A DNA stretch of 64,000 nt, taken from Stenotrophomonas sp. UBA2629. Lineage in GTDB: Bacteria; Pseudomonadota; Gammaproteobacteria; Xanthomonadales; Xanthomonadaceae. The notes under the pieces are model-generated. The model was not told the origin of the DNA. It searched no databases and saw only the letters and a program-made list of their open reading frames with translations. Location: the NCBI GenBank assembly GCA_002359895.1, contig DEOB01000004.1:252629-316628 (forward strand). Direction: 5' to 3'. This document shows, in pieces, positions 41,827-49,971 of the stretch. Both the position numbers and the translations under genes were made by a program. Each line of letters opens with the position of its first letter. Position 1 is the first letter of the stretch.

Positions 41827-44133
41827 TCAGAAGCGCACCTTGAACTCCGCACCCCACAGACGCGGCTCGTTGATGAAGCCGGTGAGGTTGTTGAAGTCGA
41901 TACCGCCGGTGGCGCGGATCTGGTTGGTGATGTTGCGGCCATACAGCGCCACATCGTAGTCACCATCGTTCCACTGGTAACCCACGCGCAGGCCACCTTC
42001 CAACAGCGACTTGCCGGTGAATTCCTTGGACTCATACAGGAAGAAATTCACCTCGCTGCGGTAGACCCAGTCGGTGAACACATACAGCTGCGCACCATCG
42101 GCCAACGGCAGCGACCAGCGCGCGGTCATGTTGTGGGTCCACTCCGGTGCCTGCGGCAATGAGTTGCCGTTGATCAACACCTTGCCGTTGCCATCCAGCG
42201 GGTTGGTCACGGTGCAGGAGATGCAGGCGGCAACGCTGAGGTCGGCATCCTTGATCTCGGTCTTGTTGTAGCCGCTGCCCAGCGTGACCAGCAGGTTGTC
42301 GGTGAGGTAAGCCTGCAGATCCAGCTCGACACCCTTGCCCACGCTCTTATCGGCGTTGAGCAGGATGTTGGCGTTGCCGCCCGAACCGCCCACGGCGGTC
42401 AGCTGCTGGTCCTTGACGCGGTAGTGGTAGACGCTGGCGTTCAAGCGCGCGCGGTTGTCCCAGAAATCCGCTTTGACGCCGACTTCAAACGACAACACGG
42501 TCTCCGGCTCGGCCACGGTCTTGTCGTTGAATGCGCCGGCCGACTGGATGGAGCTGCCACGGAAGCCGGTGGCGACGCGGCCATAGACGTTCACATCGTC
42601 GTTGACCGCGTAGGTGGCCGATGCATCCCAGTTGAACTTCTTGTCCTTGGTCGAGGCCGACAGGTACGGGTCCACCGCATCACCGCGCGCGAACGCGGCC
42701 TGCTGCGCTGCGAGCAGACCGGCCAGGTCGCATTTGGCCGACAGCACGCACGGCGAGAAGCCGGTGTTCCAGTAGTCCTTGACCTTCAGGTCCTTCTTGT
42801 CGACGGTGTAGCGCACGCCTGCACGCAGCTCCAGCTTGTCGGTGGCCTGGTAGGTTGCGCCGCCGAATACCGCCCACGCATCGTTGGTCTGGTTGATGCG
42901 CTGGAAGCCGTCCTGCTTGCTGCCGTTGGTGGAGTCGTAGCTGACGCTGTCAACGTCGTAGTCTTCCTTGAAATAGAACAGGCCGGCCTGCCAGTTCAAC
43001 GGGCCGTCGCTGAGCGACTCAAGGCGCAGTTCCTGCGTCCATTGCGAATGGTTGGGGATGCCGTCGGCCGTTTCCGAAGCGAACGGCACATCGGCGGTGA
43101 AGTACGGGCCGGAAGTGCCATCGATGTCGCCGACGCTGAAGGTGTCCACGGTTTCGTAACCGGTGATGGACGACAGCTTCACGTTGCCGAAGTCCCAGCT
43201 CAAACGCGCGTTGGCGCCGCTGCTGTCCAGCTCGGAATGGTTCAAGCCGTCGATGGAAACCTTGTTCTCATCAAAGCCCGGAACAAAGCTGTTGCTGCCC
43301 TTCTTGAAGATGTTGCCGCGGAACAGACGCGCGGTGCCGTTGAGGTGGCGGCTGTGCGCACCCAGCAGCGCTTCAAAGTTGTCGCCTTCGTACAGGAACT
43401 GCACGCGCACGGCCGATTCGTCATAGCCTTCCAGCCCATCGTTCGGGCCCGGACCGGTGTTCTTCACCCAATCGTCGCGGCGCTGATACAGGGCCGACAC
43501 GCGGGCCGACCAGCGCGCACTGAGCGCGCCACCCACAGCGGCCTCCACGTTCCACAGGTTGTCACTGCCGTAGCCGACCTTGGCGTAGCCGTCGAACTCC
43601 TGGGTCGGGCGCACCGAGTCGAACTTGACCACGCCAGCCGGGGTGTTGCGGCCAAACAGGGACCCCTGCGGACCACGCAGCACTTCCACCTGGTCCACGT
43701 CAAAGATCGGGAAGCCCTTCAGGATCGGGTTTTCCTGCACCACATCGTCGTACACCAGCGACACCGGCTGGGAGGTGTTCAGACGGAAATCGGTGTTGCC
43801 GTAGCCACGGATGTAGAAGCGCGGAAACGCACGGCCGAACGAGGACTCGATGTTCAGGCTGGGCACGCGGCCGGACAGGTAGCGGATGTCGGTGCCGCCG
43901 GAGGCCAGCGCGTCGAGCTTTTCACCGCTGACAGTGCTGATGGATACCGGCACGTCCTGGATGTTTTCCACCTTGCGGGCGGCCGTGACCTTCACGGCGT
44001 CCAGCGTGGCGGCTTCCTTCTGTGCGGAGGTTGCCTCCTGCGCCATCGCAGACAGCGGCAGCAGGGCGGCAAGAGCGACAAACAGCGGATGCGCCACCGG
44101 CGAAGGGCGGCGGACGAGACGGGTCGGGGACAT
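41827..44133 (-). CDS. TonB-dependent outer membrane receptor
   Basis: A 768-residue receptor with N-terminal signal (PLFVALAALLPLSAMAQ), plug domain and 22-strand barrel ending in KVRF (terminal Phe). The TonB box region is TLDAVKVTAARK; QVEVLRGPQGSLFGRNTPAGVVKF is the conserved plug motif. The ATG at 44131-44133 is chosen to begin the signal peptide. Ligand is not predictable; the neighbouring GH18 hydrolase and its convergent layout suggest, but do not show, uptake of an amino-sugar oligosaccharide. The barrel is of the 'iron complex outermembrane receptor' type. Confidence 0.92.
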   Translation of the reverse strand: MSPTRLVRRPSPVAHPLFVALAALLPLSAMAQEATSAQKEAATLDAVKVTAARKVENIQDVPVSISTVSGEKLDALASGGTDIRYLSGRVPSLNIESSFGRAFPRFYIRGYGNTDFRLNTSQPVSLVYDDVVQENPILKGFPIFDVDQVEVLRGPQGSLFGRNTPAGVVKFDSVRPTQEFDGYAKVGYGSDNLWNVEAAVGGALSARWSARVSALYQRRDDWVKNTGPGPNDGLEGYDESAVRVQFLYEGDNFEALLGAHSRHLNGTARLFRGNIFKKGSNSFVPGFDENKVSIDGLNHSELDSSGANARLSWDFGNVKLSSITGYETVDTFSVGDIDGTSGPYFTADVPFASETADGIPNHSQWTQELRLESLSDGPLNWQAGLFYFKEDYDVDSVSYDSTNGSKQDGFQRINQTNDAWAVFGGATYQATDKLELRAGVRYTVDKKDLKVKDYWNTGFSPCVLSAKCDLAGLLAAQQAAFARGDAVDPYLSASTKDKKFNWDASATYAVNDDVNVYGRVATGFRGSSIQSAGAFNDKTVAEPETVLSFEVGVKADFWDNRARLNASVYHYRVKDQQLTAVGGSGGNANILLNADKSVGKGVELDLQAYLTDNLLVTLGSGYNKTEIKDADLSVAACISCTVTNPLDGNGKVLINGNSLPQAPEWTHNMTARWSLPLADGAQLYVFTDWVYRSEVNFFLYESKEFTGKSLLEGGLRVGYQWNDGDYDVALYGRNITNQIRATGGIDFNNLTGFINEPRLWGAEFKVRF

Positions 44134-44306
44134 GGCGAGACGGGCCTGTTTGGGAGGATGGGGAACTGCGCCTAGCACGGGATTGTTGCAGTACAACATT
44201 CGTATCGCAATCGTTCAGGTATTCATCCACATGACGGTTGTCAGGGGTGCGGCGGCCCTGTCCGCGCATAGACTTGGGTCCCTTTTCCCGCTGCAGGCAA
44301 CACGCC

Positions 44307-45320
44307 ATGACCCAATGGTATTTCCATGTCCCCGGCAAGGCCGACCGCGTTGGCCCAATGGATGAGGCCGCAGCCCGACAATACGCCCAGGCCAACCGCC
44401 AGGCCATGGCATGGCGAGACGGCATGCAGGGCTGGCTGTCGGTGGCCCAGGTCCCCGAATTCGGCGGACAGAACGCGCCGCCACCAATGCCGCCGCCGGT
44501 CGGTGGCAGCCGCAACCGGGCCGACGACATCGACTTCAAGATCGTCGGCCACGAAATGCAGTTCGTGGAGATTGAACTGGACCCCGGCGAGAGCGCCATT
44601 GCCGAGGCCGGGGCACTGATGTTCAAGGATTCGGCGGTACAGATGGAAACCGTATTCGGCGACGGCTCACATGGCGGCCAGAGCGGCGGCTTCATGGACA
44701 AGCTGATGTCGGCCGGCAAGCGCGTGATCACCGGCGAAAGCCTGTTTGCCACCGTCTACACCCATACCGGCAGCGGCAAGGCCAAGGTCGCCTTCGCCGC
44801 ACCGTACCCGGGCACGGTGCTGGCGATGAAGCTGGACGAGCATGGCGGCAAGCTGGTCTGCCAGAAGGACAGCTTCCTGGCCGGCGCACGCGGCGTGCAG
44901 ATTGGCGTGCAGTTCCAGCGCAAGGTGATGACCGGCCTGTTCGGCGGCGAGGGTTTCATCATGCAGAAGCTTGAGGGCGACGGCTGGGTGTTCGTGCATG
45001 CCGGCGGTTGCGTGGTGGAGCGCGAGTTGGCCGCAGGCGAGCGCATCGACGTGGACACCGGCTGCGTGGTCGCCTACCACGCCGGCGTGGACATGGACGT
45101 GCGCCGCGTGGCCGGCCTGAAGAGCATGTTCTTCGGCGGCGAAGGCGTGTTCCTGGCCACCCTCACCGGGCCGGGCAAGGTGTGGCTGCAATCGCTGCCG
45201 TTCTCGCGCCTGGCCGGCCGCATGTTCGCCGCCGCCCCGCAGGGCGGTGGCCAAAGCCGCGGCGAAGGCTCGGTACTGGGCGGCCTGGGCCGGCTGCTGG
45301 ATGGAGACAACAAGTTCTGA
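44307..45320 (+). CDS. GYF_2 plus AIM24 domain protein
   Basis: A 337-residue two-domain protein. Residues 1-50 (MTQWYFHVPGKADRVGPMDE) form a GYF_2 domain; from about 70 the protein is the AIM24/TIGR00266 beta-barrel fold (FVEIELDPGESAIAEAGAL, TPYPGTVLAMKLDEHGG-type segments and FGGEGFIMQKLEGDGWVFV). AIM24 proteins are trimeric and of unresolved function; in yeast mitochondria the relative is needed for MICOS stability. Fusion with GYF_2 suggests binding of proline-rich partners. The ATG at 44307 is used; an upstream in-frame start is not supported. Confidence 0.87.
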   Translation: MTQWYFHVPGKADRVGPMDEAAARQYAQANRQAMAWRDGMQGWLSVAQVPEFGGQNAPPPMPPPVGGSRNRADDIDFKIVGHEMQFVEIELDPGESAIAEAGALMFKDSAVQMETVFGDGSHGGQSGGFMDKLMSAGKRVITGESLFATVYTHTGSGKAKVAFAAPYPGTVLAMKLDEHGGKLVCQKDSFLAGARGVQIGVQFQRKVMTGLFGGEGFIMQKLEGDGWVFVHAGGCVVERELAAGERIDVDTGCVVAYHAGVDMDVRRVAGLKSMFFGGEGVFLATLTGPGKVWLQSLPFSRLAGRMFAAAPQGGGQSRGEGSVLGGLGRLLDGDNKF

Positions 45321-45351
45321 GTGGGCCCGGCAAGTGAATGATTGCCTAAAG

Positions 45352-45385
45352 ACGGCAGGCGCTCAGCGCCTGCCGTTTGATTTTT
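45352..45385 (+). terminator. Intrinsic terminator after AIM24 gene
   Basis: ACGGCAGGCGC and GCGCCTGCCGT pair over 11 bp around tca, then ttgattttt. Confidence 0.88.
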
Positions 45386-45797
45386 GGCGTTGCGCTGGCT
45401 TTGGCCTTTGGGCTGGCCCTGGCTCAGTCCCAACAAGCCACACAGCCGCTGCAAAAGGAGCGCAAAGAGCGATCCCCGCCTGCGCGGTGATGGCCCGAAT
45501 ACGCTGCCTGGCTCCACTACAGCGGTTCGTGTGACTGACGCCACGCAACTGTCGTCTCAACCCCTCAACCGCCGTCCCACACCTGCAGTCCGCAGCCGCT
45601 GCTCTACTGCAAACCCACACCGACGGCCGCCACACGGGTTTACCTACGCATTTCACTCATCGCCCCGGCCGCGCAGCGCAAGCCCTTCCGGGCACAAATG
45701 CACCTTTCGCAGCCCTGCCTAAACGACCACCGCCGCCACACACCGGCGGCAACACGCAAAGCGCTATGCTGGCGCCCTTTCCACGCACCCATTCATC
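45386..45797. other. About 410 bp intergenic region without a recognised gene
   Basis: Between the terminator and the patatin lipoprotein gene. No ORF resembles a known protein and no strong repeat was seen. The patatin promoter must lie here. Confidence 0.5.
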
Positions 45798-46832
45798 ATG
45801 AAACCGCGTAACGCCCGCCTGCTGCTGTCTCTGTCTCTGTTCGGTCTGCTGGCAGCCTGTGGCGGCGACAACACCAAGCCCACCGCGCCGCAGCCCGCCC
45901 GCACGGTAACGCCGGTCAAGCCGGTGAAGATCGGTGTGGCGCTGGGCGGCGGTGCGGCCAAAGGTTTTGCGCATATCGGTGTGATCAAGATGCTGGAGGC
46001 CAACGGCTTCGAGCCGGTGGTGGTGTCAGGCACCAGCGCCGGCAGCGTGGTGGGCGCGTTGTATGCCAGCGGCATGAACGCATTCGACATGCAGCAGAAG
46101 GCGGTCGCGCTGGATGAAGCCAGCATCCGCGACCTGCGCCTGTTCTCCGGTGGCCTGATCCAAGGCCAGAAGCTGCAGGACTACGTCAACACGCAGGTCG
46201 GCAACAAACCCGCCGAGCAGCTGCGCAAGCCGTTTGCAGCCGTCGCCACGCAGCTGGAAACCGGTGATCGAGCAGTGTTCGTGCGCGGCAATGTCGGCCA
46301 GGCGGTGCGTGCGTCCAGCTCCATCCCCGGCGTGTTCGAGCCGGTGAGCATCGGCGGCAAAACCTATGTGGACGGCGGTGTGGTCAGCCCGGTGCCGGTG
46401 GACGCGGCGCGCCAGCTCGGCGCCGAGTTCGTCATCGCGGTGGACATCTCCAGCCGTGCCAGCGGCCAGCGCCCGAACGGCCTGCTGGGCGCGGTGAACC
46501 AGTCCATCACCATCATGGGCCAGCGCCTGGGCGAGCAGGAATTGGGCCGTGCCGACGTGGTGATCCGCCCGGCCGTGCTGGACATTGGCGCCGCCGATTT
46601 TGAACAGCGTGGCCGCGCGATTCTGGAAGGTGAGAAGGCCGCGATGGCCGCGATGCCGCAGATCCGCGCCGGCGTTGCACGCCTGCAGCAGGCGCGCACC
46701 ACCGCCGTGCGCACTGCCGAAGCCCGTACCAACGCCGCCCAGGCCGAAGCGCATCAGCGTTGCCAGGACAGCCGCAGCCGCATCGAAAAGCTGCGTGGCG
46801 TGGTCAAGGACTGCAGCGCACCAGCGCGTTGA
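45798..46832 (+). CDS. Patatin-like phospholipase lipoprotein, RssA-type
   Basis: A 344-residue probable lipoprotein (lipobox LLAAC, acylated Cys21). The patatin core has the oxyanion loop GVALGGGAAKGFAHIG (47-62), the nucleophile serine in SGTSAG (Ser80) and the catalytic DGG in TYVDGGVVSP. The C-terminal 70 residues form a basic, glutamine-rich helix. Such phospholipases hydrolyse membrane phospholipids. The gene stands alone; the following region carries a REP pair. Confidence 0.88.
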   Translation: MKPRNARLLLSLSLFGLLAACGGDNTKPTAPQPARTVTPVKPVKIGVALGGGAAKGFAHIGVIKMLEANGFEPVVVSGTSAGSVVGALYASGMNAFDMQQKAVALDEASIRDLRLFSGGLIQGQKLQDYVNTQVGNKPAEQLRKPFAAVATQLETGDRAVFVRGNVGQAVRASSSIPGVFEPVSIGGKTYVDGGVVSPVPVDAARQLGAEFVIAVDISSRASGQRPNGLLGAVNQSITIMGQRLGEQELGRADVVIRPAVLDIGAADFEQRGRAILEGEKAAMAAMPQIRAGVARLQQARTTAVRTAEARTNAAQAEAHQRCQDSRSRIEKLRGVVKDCSAPAR

Positions 46833-46861
46833 CGATCAACAACAGGGCCGCAGCATCTCTT

Positions 46862-46934
46862 TGTGGGAGCGGCGTAAGCCGCGAAGCAGGTACCGTTTCA
46901 GATTGGCGGCTTCGCGGCTTACGCCGCTCCCACA
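46862..46934. repeat. Large REP inverted repeat with GTGGGAGC ends
   Basis: A 26-base arm, TGTGGGAGCGGCGTAAGCC-GCGAAGC (46862-46887), is exactly reverse-complemented at 46909-46934, with a 21-base spacer. Each arm contains its own small hairpin (GCGGC-GTAA-GCCGC). It resembles GTGGGAGC-type REP units of the Xanthomonadaceae and pseudomonads. It lies 30 bases after the patatin gene and before the Lrp gene (convergent). Confidence 0.85.
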
Positions 46935-46950
46935 GGCTGAAGCACAAAGC

Positions 46951-46990
46951 GCCCTCACCCCAACCCCTCTCCCGTCATGCGGGAGAGCGG
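46951..46990. repeat. Second copy of the CCCTCACCCCAACCCC element
   Basis: CCCTCACCCCAACCCCTCTC at 46952, extending to a 23-base exact match with 34256-34278, with an imperfect hairpin (CTCTCCCG-tcatg-CGGGAGAG). It follows the REP pair directly, in the gap between two convergent genes. Confidence 0.75.
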
Positions 46991-47015
46991 CTGGAGCACA
47001 GTAAACATCGCTCCC

Positions 47016-47498
47016 TTAACGCCCCAACTGCGACAACGGCAGCGCGCGGAACTCCTTCACCGTGCGCAGTACGAAGCTGGAATTGACGTCGGCCACGCCC
47101 GAGGCGTTGAGCAGCTTGTCCAACAGAAACGCGGAAAAGTGGTCTAGGTCGCGCACGTAGATCTGCAGCAGATAGTCCATGTCGCCAGTGAGCGCGTGGC
47201 AGGCCACCACTTCGTCCCACAGTTGCACCGCATCCACGAAATGGTCGATGGCCGCCTGCCCGTGCTTTGACAGCTGCACCCGCACGAAAGCCTGCAGTCC
47301 CAAGCCGATGGCGCGTGGCTCCAGCCGTGCGCCATATCCGGCAATCACCCCTTCAGCCTCCAAGCGCTGCACGCGCCGCAGACAGGCCGAGGGCGACAGA
47401 TTCACCCGCGCCGCCAATTCGGCATTGGTGGCGCGGCCGTGCTGCTGGATATCGGCAAGAAGCCGCAGATCCGTGCGGTCCAGATTCACTGAGGCCAT
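47016..47498 (-). CDS. Lrp/AsnC-family transcriptional regulator
   Basis: A 160-residue leucine-responsive-type regulator. The winged helix (LDRTDLRLLADIQQHGRATN, then AELAARVNLSPSACLRRVQRL) is at the N-terminus and the RAM effector domain (AIGLGLQAFVRVQL, GDMDYLLQIYVRDLDHF) at the C-terminus. The ATG at 47496-47498 gives the normal family length; an upstream in-frame start is rejected. It is divergent from phhA with clear palindromes between them, so it most likely regulates phenylalanine hydroxylation. Confidence 0.92.
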   Translation of the reverse strand: MASVNLDRTDLRLLADIQQHGRATNAELAARVNLSPSACLRRVQRLEAEGVIAGYGARLEPRAIGLGLQAFVRVQLSKHGQAAIDHFVDAVQLWDEVVACHALTGDMDYLLQIYVRDLDHFSAFLLDKLLNASGVADVNSSFVLRTVKEFRALPLSQLGR

Positions 47499-47502
47499 CT
47501 TT

Positions 47503-47580
47503 GTTGCTCCGCAACATTGAATTGACGCAACAATATTGCGCCACAACGGGCTGTCAGTGCAATTTCGCAAACCTGTTGCG
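47503..47580. promoter_or_regulatory. Candidate Lrp operator boxes between the Lrp gene and phhA
   Basis: Two copies of CGCAA-N5-TTGCG lie at 526-540 and 566-580 (add 47000), exactly 40 bp apart, which places them on the same helical face. A third palindrome, GTTGC-TCC-GCAAC, lies at 47503-47515 beside the Lrp start codon. They are the only strong dyads in the 132-base divergent region. Confidence 0.75.
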
Positions 47581-47630
47581 CGGCAGGCTTCCTACCATGG
47601 GCGCATCTATTGCCTTACAGAGTTGCCGCC

Positions 47631-48521
47631 ATGGACGCCAACCCACGCCGTGTTGAACACCAACAGACCGACAAGGGGTATGTGCCGGTCTATACCACGG
47701 CCGTGGTGGAGCAGCCGTGGGACGGCTACAGCGCCGACGACCATGCCACCTGGAGCACGCTGTACCAGCGCCAGCGCGAGTTGTTGGTGGGCCGTGCCTG
47801 TCAGGAGTTCCTGGATGCGCAGGACGAGATGGGCATGAGCGAGCACATGATTCCGCGCTTCGACCAGCTCAATGAAGTGCTGGGCGCCGCCACCGGCTGG
47901 ACGCTGGTGGGCGTGGAAGGCCTGCTGCCGGAGCTCGATTTCTTCGACCACCTGGCCAACCGCCGTTTCCCCGTGACGTGGTGGATCCGCCGCCCCGACC
48001 AGATTGATTACATCGCCGAGCCGGACCTCTTCCACGACCTGTTCGGCCATGTGCCGTTGCTGATGAACCCGGTATTTGCCGACTACATGGCCGCTTACGG
48101 CCGTGGCGGGGTCAAGGCCCATGCCATCGGCCCTGACGCGCTGCAGAACCTCACCCGCCTGTACTGGTACACGGTGGAGTTCGGCCTGATCAACACCGCC
48201 GACGGCCTGCGCATCTATGGCGCCGGCATCGTTTCGTCCAAGGGCGAATCGCTGTACTCGCTGGAATCGCCTGCACCCAACCGGATTGGCTTTGATCTGG
48301 AGCGCATCATGCGCACCCGCTACCGCATCGACACCTTCCAGAAGAGCTACTTCGTCATTGATGGTTTTGATCAGCTGATGGCTGCCACCGCGCCGGACTT
48401 CACCCCGATCTACGCGCGCCTGGCCACACAGGATCACCTGCCCGCCGGTGACGTGCAGGGCGGGGACCACATCTACCAGCGCGGCACCGGCGAAGGATGG
48501 GCTGACGGTGGCGACGTCTGA
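47631..48521 (+). CDS. phhA: Phenylalanine 4-hydroxylase
   Basis: A 296-residue pterin- and iron-dependent monooxygenase converting phenylalanine to tyrosine. The iron ligands are visible: His135 and His140 in FHDLFGH and Glu183 in YWYTVEFGL. The bacterial single-domain length and the blocks RFPVTWWIR and PDYMAAYGRGG-like (DYMAAYGRGGVKA) fit. The ATG at 47631 is preferred over an in-frame start seven codons upstream. phhB (pterin dehydratase) is not in the window. It ends at a strong terminator. Confidence 0.96.
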   Translation: MDANPRRVEHQQTDKGYVPVYTTAVVEQPWDGYSADDHATWSTLYQRQRELLVGRACQEFLDAQDEMGMSEHMIPRFDQLNEVLGAATGWTLVGVEGLLPELDFFDHLANRRFPVTWWIRRPDQIDYIAEPDLFHDLFGHVPLLMNPVFADYMAAYGRGGVKAHAIGPDALQNLTRLYWYTVEFGLINTADGLRIYGAGIVSSKGESLYSLESPAPNRIGFDLERIMRTRYRIDTFQKSYFVIDGFDQLMAATAPDFTPIYARLATQDHLPAGDVQGGDHIYQRGTGEGWADGGDV

Positions 48522-48546
48522 TTCATCCCGATTCCCGCCATTGAAG

Positions 48547-48569
48547 AGCCGCCGAAAGGCGGCTTTTTT
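48547..48569 (+). terminator. Intrinsic terminator of phhA
   Basis: AGCCGCC-gaaa-GGCGGCT followed by six T residues. Strong rho-independent form, between convergent phhA and dmeF. Confidence 0.93.
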
Positions 48570-48602
48570 CTGATCGCGGGCAGCTAACCCGCAACACGCA
48601 AC

Positions 48603-49544
48603 TTAGGGTGAAGCGACGACTTCCACCGTCACATGCACGATTTCTTCGTGCACCGACAGCGCGCGACGGAACACCTCCGCCTCCACGCCCGGTGCGGTCA
48701 CTACCTCCATCGCGCAGGCAAAGCGGCCGCGTCCCACCTGCCACACGTGCAGGTCGCTGATCCACGCCGCCACCTCGCCCTGCTCCACCGCCTCGCGTAT
48801 CTCAGCCACCACCGGCGCATCCATTTCCGCATCCAGCAGCACGCGCCCGGTCTGCCGGATCAGGCCCCAGGCCCATACCGACACCAGCACGGCGCCCACG
48901 ATGCCCATCAGCGGGTCCAGCCAGGAGGCGTTGAAGTACAGGCCGCCCAGCAGAGCAACGATGGCCAGCACCGAGGTGGCGGCATCGGCAAGCACGTGCA
49001 GATAGGCCGAGCGCTGGTTCAGATCGTGGTGATGGTGATGGTGATGCGCAGCGTGACCGTGCTCATGACCATGATGATGGTGGTGCTGGTCACGCAGCCA
49101 CCACGCGCACAACAGGTTCACCGCAAGGCCAACCACGGCAATGGCGATGGCCTGTTCGTAATGGATGGGGCTGGGTCTGAACATGCGCACGATGGATTCA
49201 AACGCCATGATCGCCGCCACACCCAGCAGGAGAATGGCGCTGGTGAACCCGGCCAGGATCTCTATCTTCCAGGTGCCGAAGGCAAACCGCGGGTCATCGC
49301 GGTAACGGCGCGCGCAGGCATAGGCAAACGCCGCCAACCCCAACGCCAGCGCGTGCGAGCTCATATGCCAGCCATCGGCCAGCACCGCCATCGAGTTGAA
49401 CCACCAGCCGCCGCTGATCTCCACCACCATCATCACCACGGTCAACGCCATGGCACGGCGGGTGTTCTTTTCGGCCAGCGGATTGCCATCGTTGAACACG
49501 TGGCTGTGCCGGCGGGATTGGGCAAGGGCTTGGAGTGCTGTCAT
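48603..49544 (-). CDS. dmeF: CDF-family cobalt/nickel efflux transporter
   Basis: A 313-residue six-helix cation diffusion facilitator with the DmeF-type N-terminus (LAQSRRHSHVF). The proton/metal site is in the helix-2 block SMAVLADGWHMSSHALALG and its partner HVLADAATSVLAIVALLGG (DmeF-type HxxxD pairs). A long His-rich loop, DQHHHHHGHEHGHAAHHHHH (about 150-170), lies between helices 4 and 5. The ATG at 49542-49544 is preferred; longer in-frame reading runs through the divergent dmeR gene and is rejected. Exports Co and Ni from the cytoplasm. Confidence 0.9.
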   Translation of the reverse strand: MTALQALAQSRRHSHVFNDGNPLAEKNTRRAMALTVVMMVVEISGGWWFNSMAVLADGWHMSSHALALGLAAFAYACARRYRDDPRFAFGTWKIEILAGFTSAILLLGVAAIMAFESIVRMFRPSPIHYEQAIAIAVVGLAVNLLCAWWLRDQHHHHHGHEHGHAAHHHHHHHDLNQRSAYLHVLADAATSVLAIVALLGGLYFNASWLDPLMGIVGAVLVSVWAWGLIRQTGRVLLDAEMDAPVVAEIREAVEQGEVAAWISDLHVWQVGRGRFACAMEVVTAPGVEAEVFRRALSVHEEIVHVTVEVVASP

Positions 49545-49556
49545 GGCTGCTTTCTC

Positions 49557-49577
49557 ATATACCCCCATAGGGTATAT
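49557..49577. promoter_or_regulatory. DmeR operator
   Basis: ATATACCC-CCATA-GGGTATAT is a perfect 8-bp inverted repeat around 5 bases. The G/C-tract flanked by A/T is the classic operator of the RcnR/CsoR family. It lies 12 bases upstream of the dmeF start and 10 upstream of the dmeR start, so one site can repress both divergent genes. Confidence 0.9.
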
Positions 49578-49587
49578 CATCCACGCC

Positions 49588-49860
49588 ATGGCACATATCC
49601 AACGTGACAGGAAAAAGCTGCTGACCCGCGTACGACGCATCGCCGGCCAGGTCGCTGCATTGGAGCAGGCACTGGAAGCCGGTGATGACTGCGATGCGGT
49701 GCTGGTGCAGATTGCCGCCGCCAAGGGCGCCATGCATGGGCTGATGCTGGAAGTGATGGCCGGCCACCTAAGCGACCACATCGTCGCCGAAAAGAACCCG
49801 GACAAGCGCGCACAGGAAGCCGAAGTGCTGCTGGAATTACTCAAGCGCCACGCAAGATGA
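49588..49860 (+). CDS. dmeR: RcnR/CsoR-family Co/Ni-sensing repressor
   Basis: A 90-residue all-helical repressor of the CsoR/RcnR family. The metal ligands of RcnR are all present at the right positions: His3, Cys35, His60 and His64. The core block LTRVRRIAGQVAALEQALE is the usual family helix. Metal binding weakens its hold on the operator at 49557. It is divergent from dmeF. The His64 separates it from formaldehyde-sensing FrmR, which has a different residue there. Confidence 0.92.
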   Translation: MAHIQRDRKKLLTRVRRIAGQVAALEQALEAGDDCDAVLVQIAAAKGAMHGLMLEVMAGHLSDHIVAEKNPDKRAQEAEVLLELLKRHAR

Positions 49861-49943
49861 AAGCTTGGCCAGCGCATGCAGCACGCAAGCGCCGCTGCAT
49901 GTCGCGCGTGATGTGATTCTTCGGCACGACCTGAAGCGACCAC

Positions 49944-49959
49944 GGCCCGCACGCGGGCC
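49944..49959. terminator. Weak hairpin between dmeR and PepSY gene
   Basis: GGCCCGC-ac-GCGGGCC, a 7-bp stem, in the 111-base gap between convergent genes. No T-run. Confidence 0.4.
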
Positions 49960-49971
49960 ATGCCACTGAGC

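Noticed and set aside
42424..44175. A 583-codon open frame on the plus strand inside the TonB receptor gene
   Set aside because: Antisense shadow; low-complexity Val/Arg-rich product, no start signal.
49545..49961. In-frame N-terminal extension of dmeF
   Set aside because: It would run through the dmeR gene and its operator on the other strand; the CDF start motif is at 49544.
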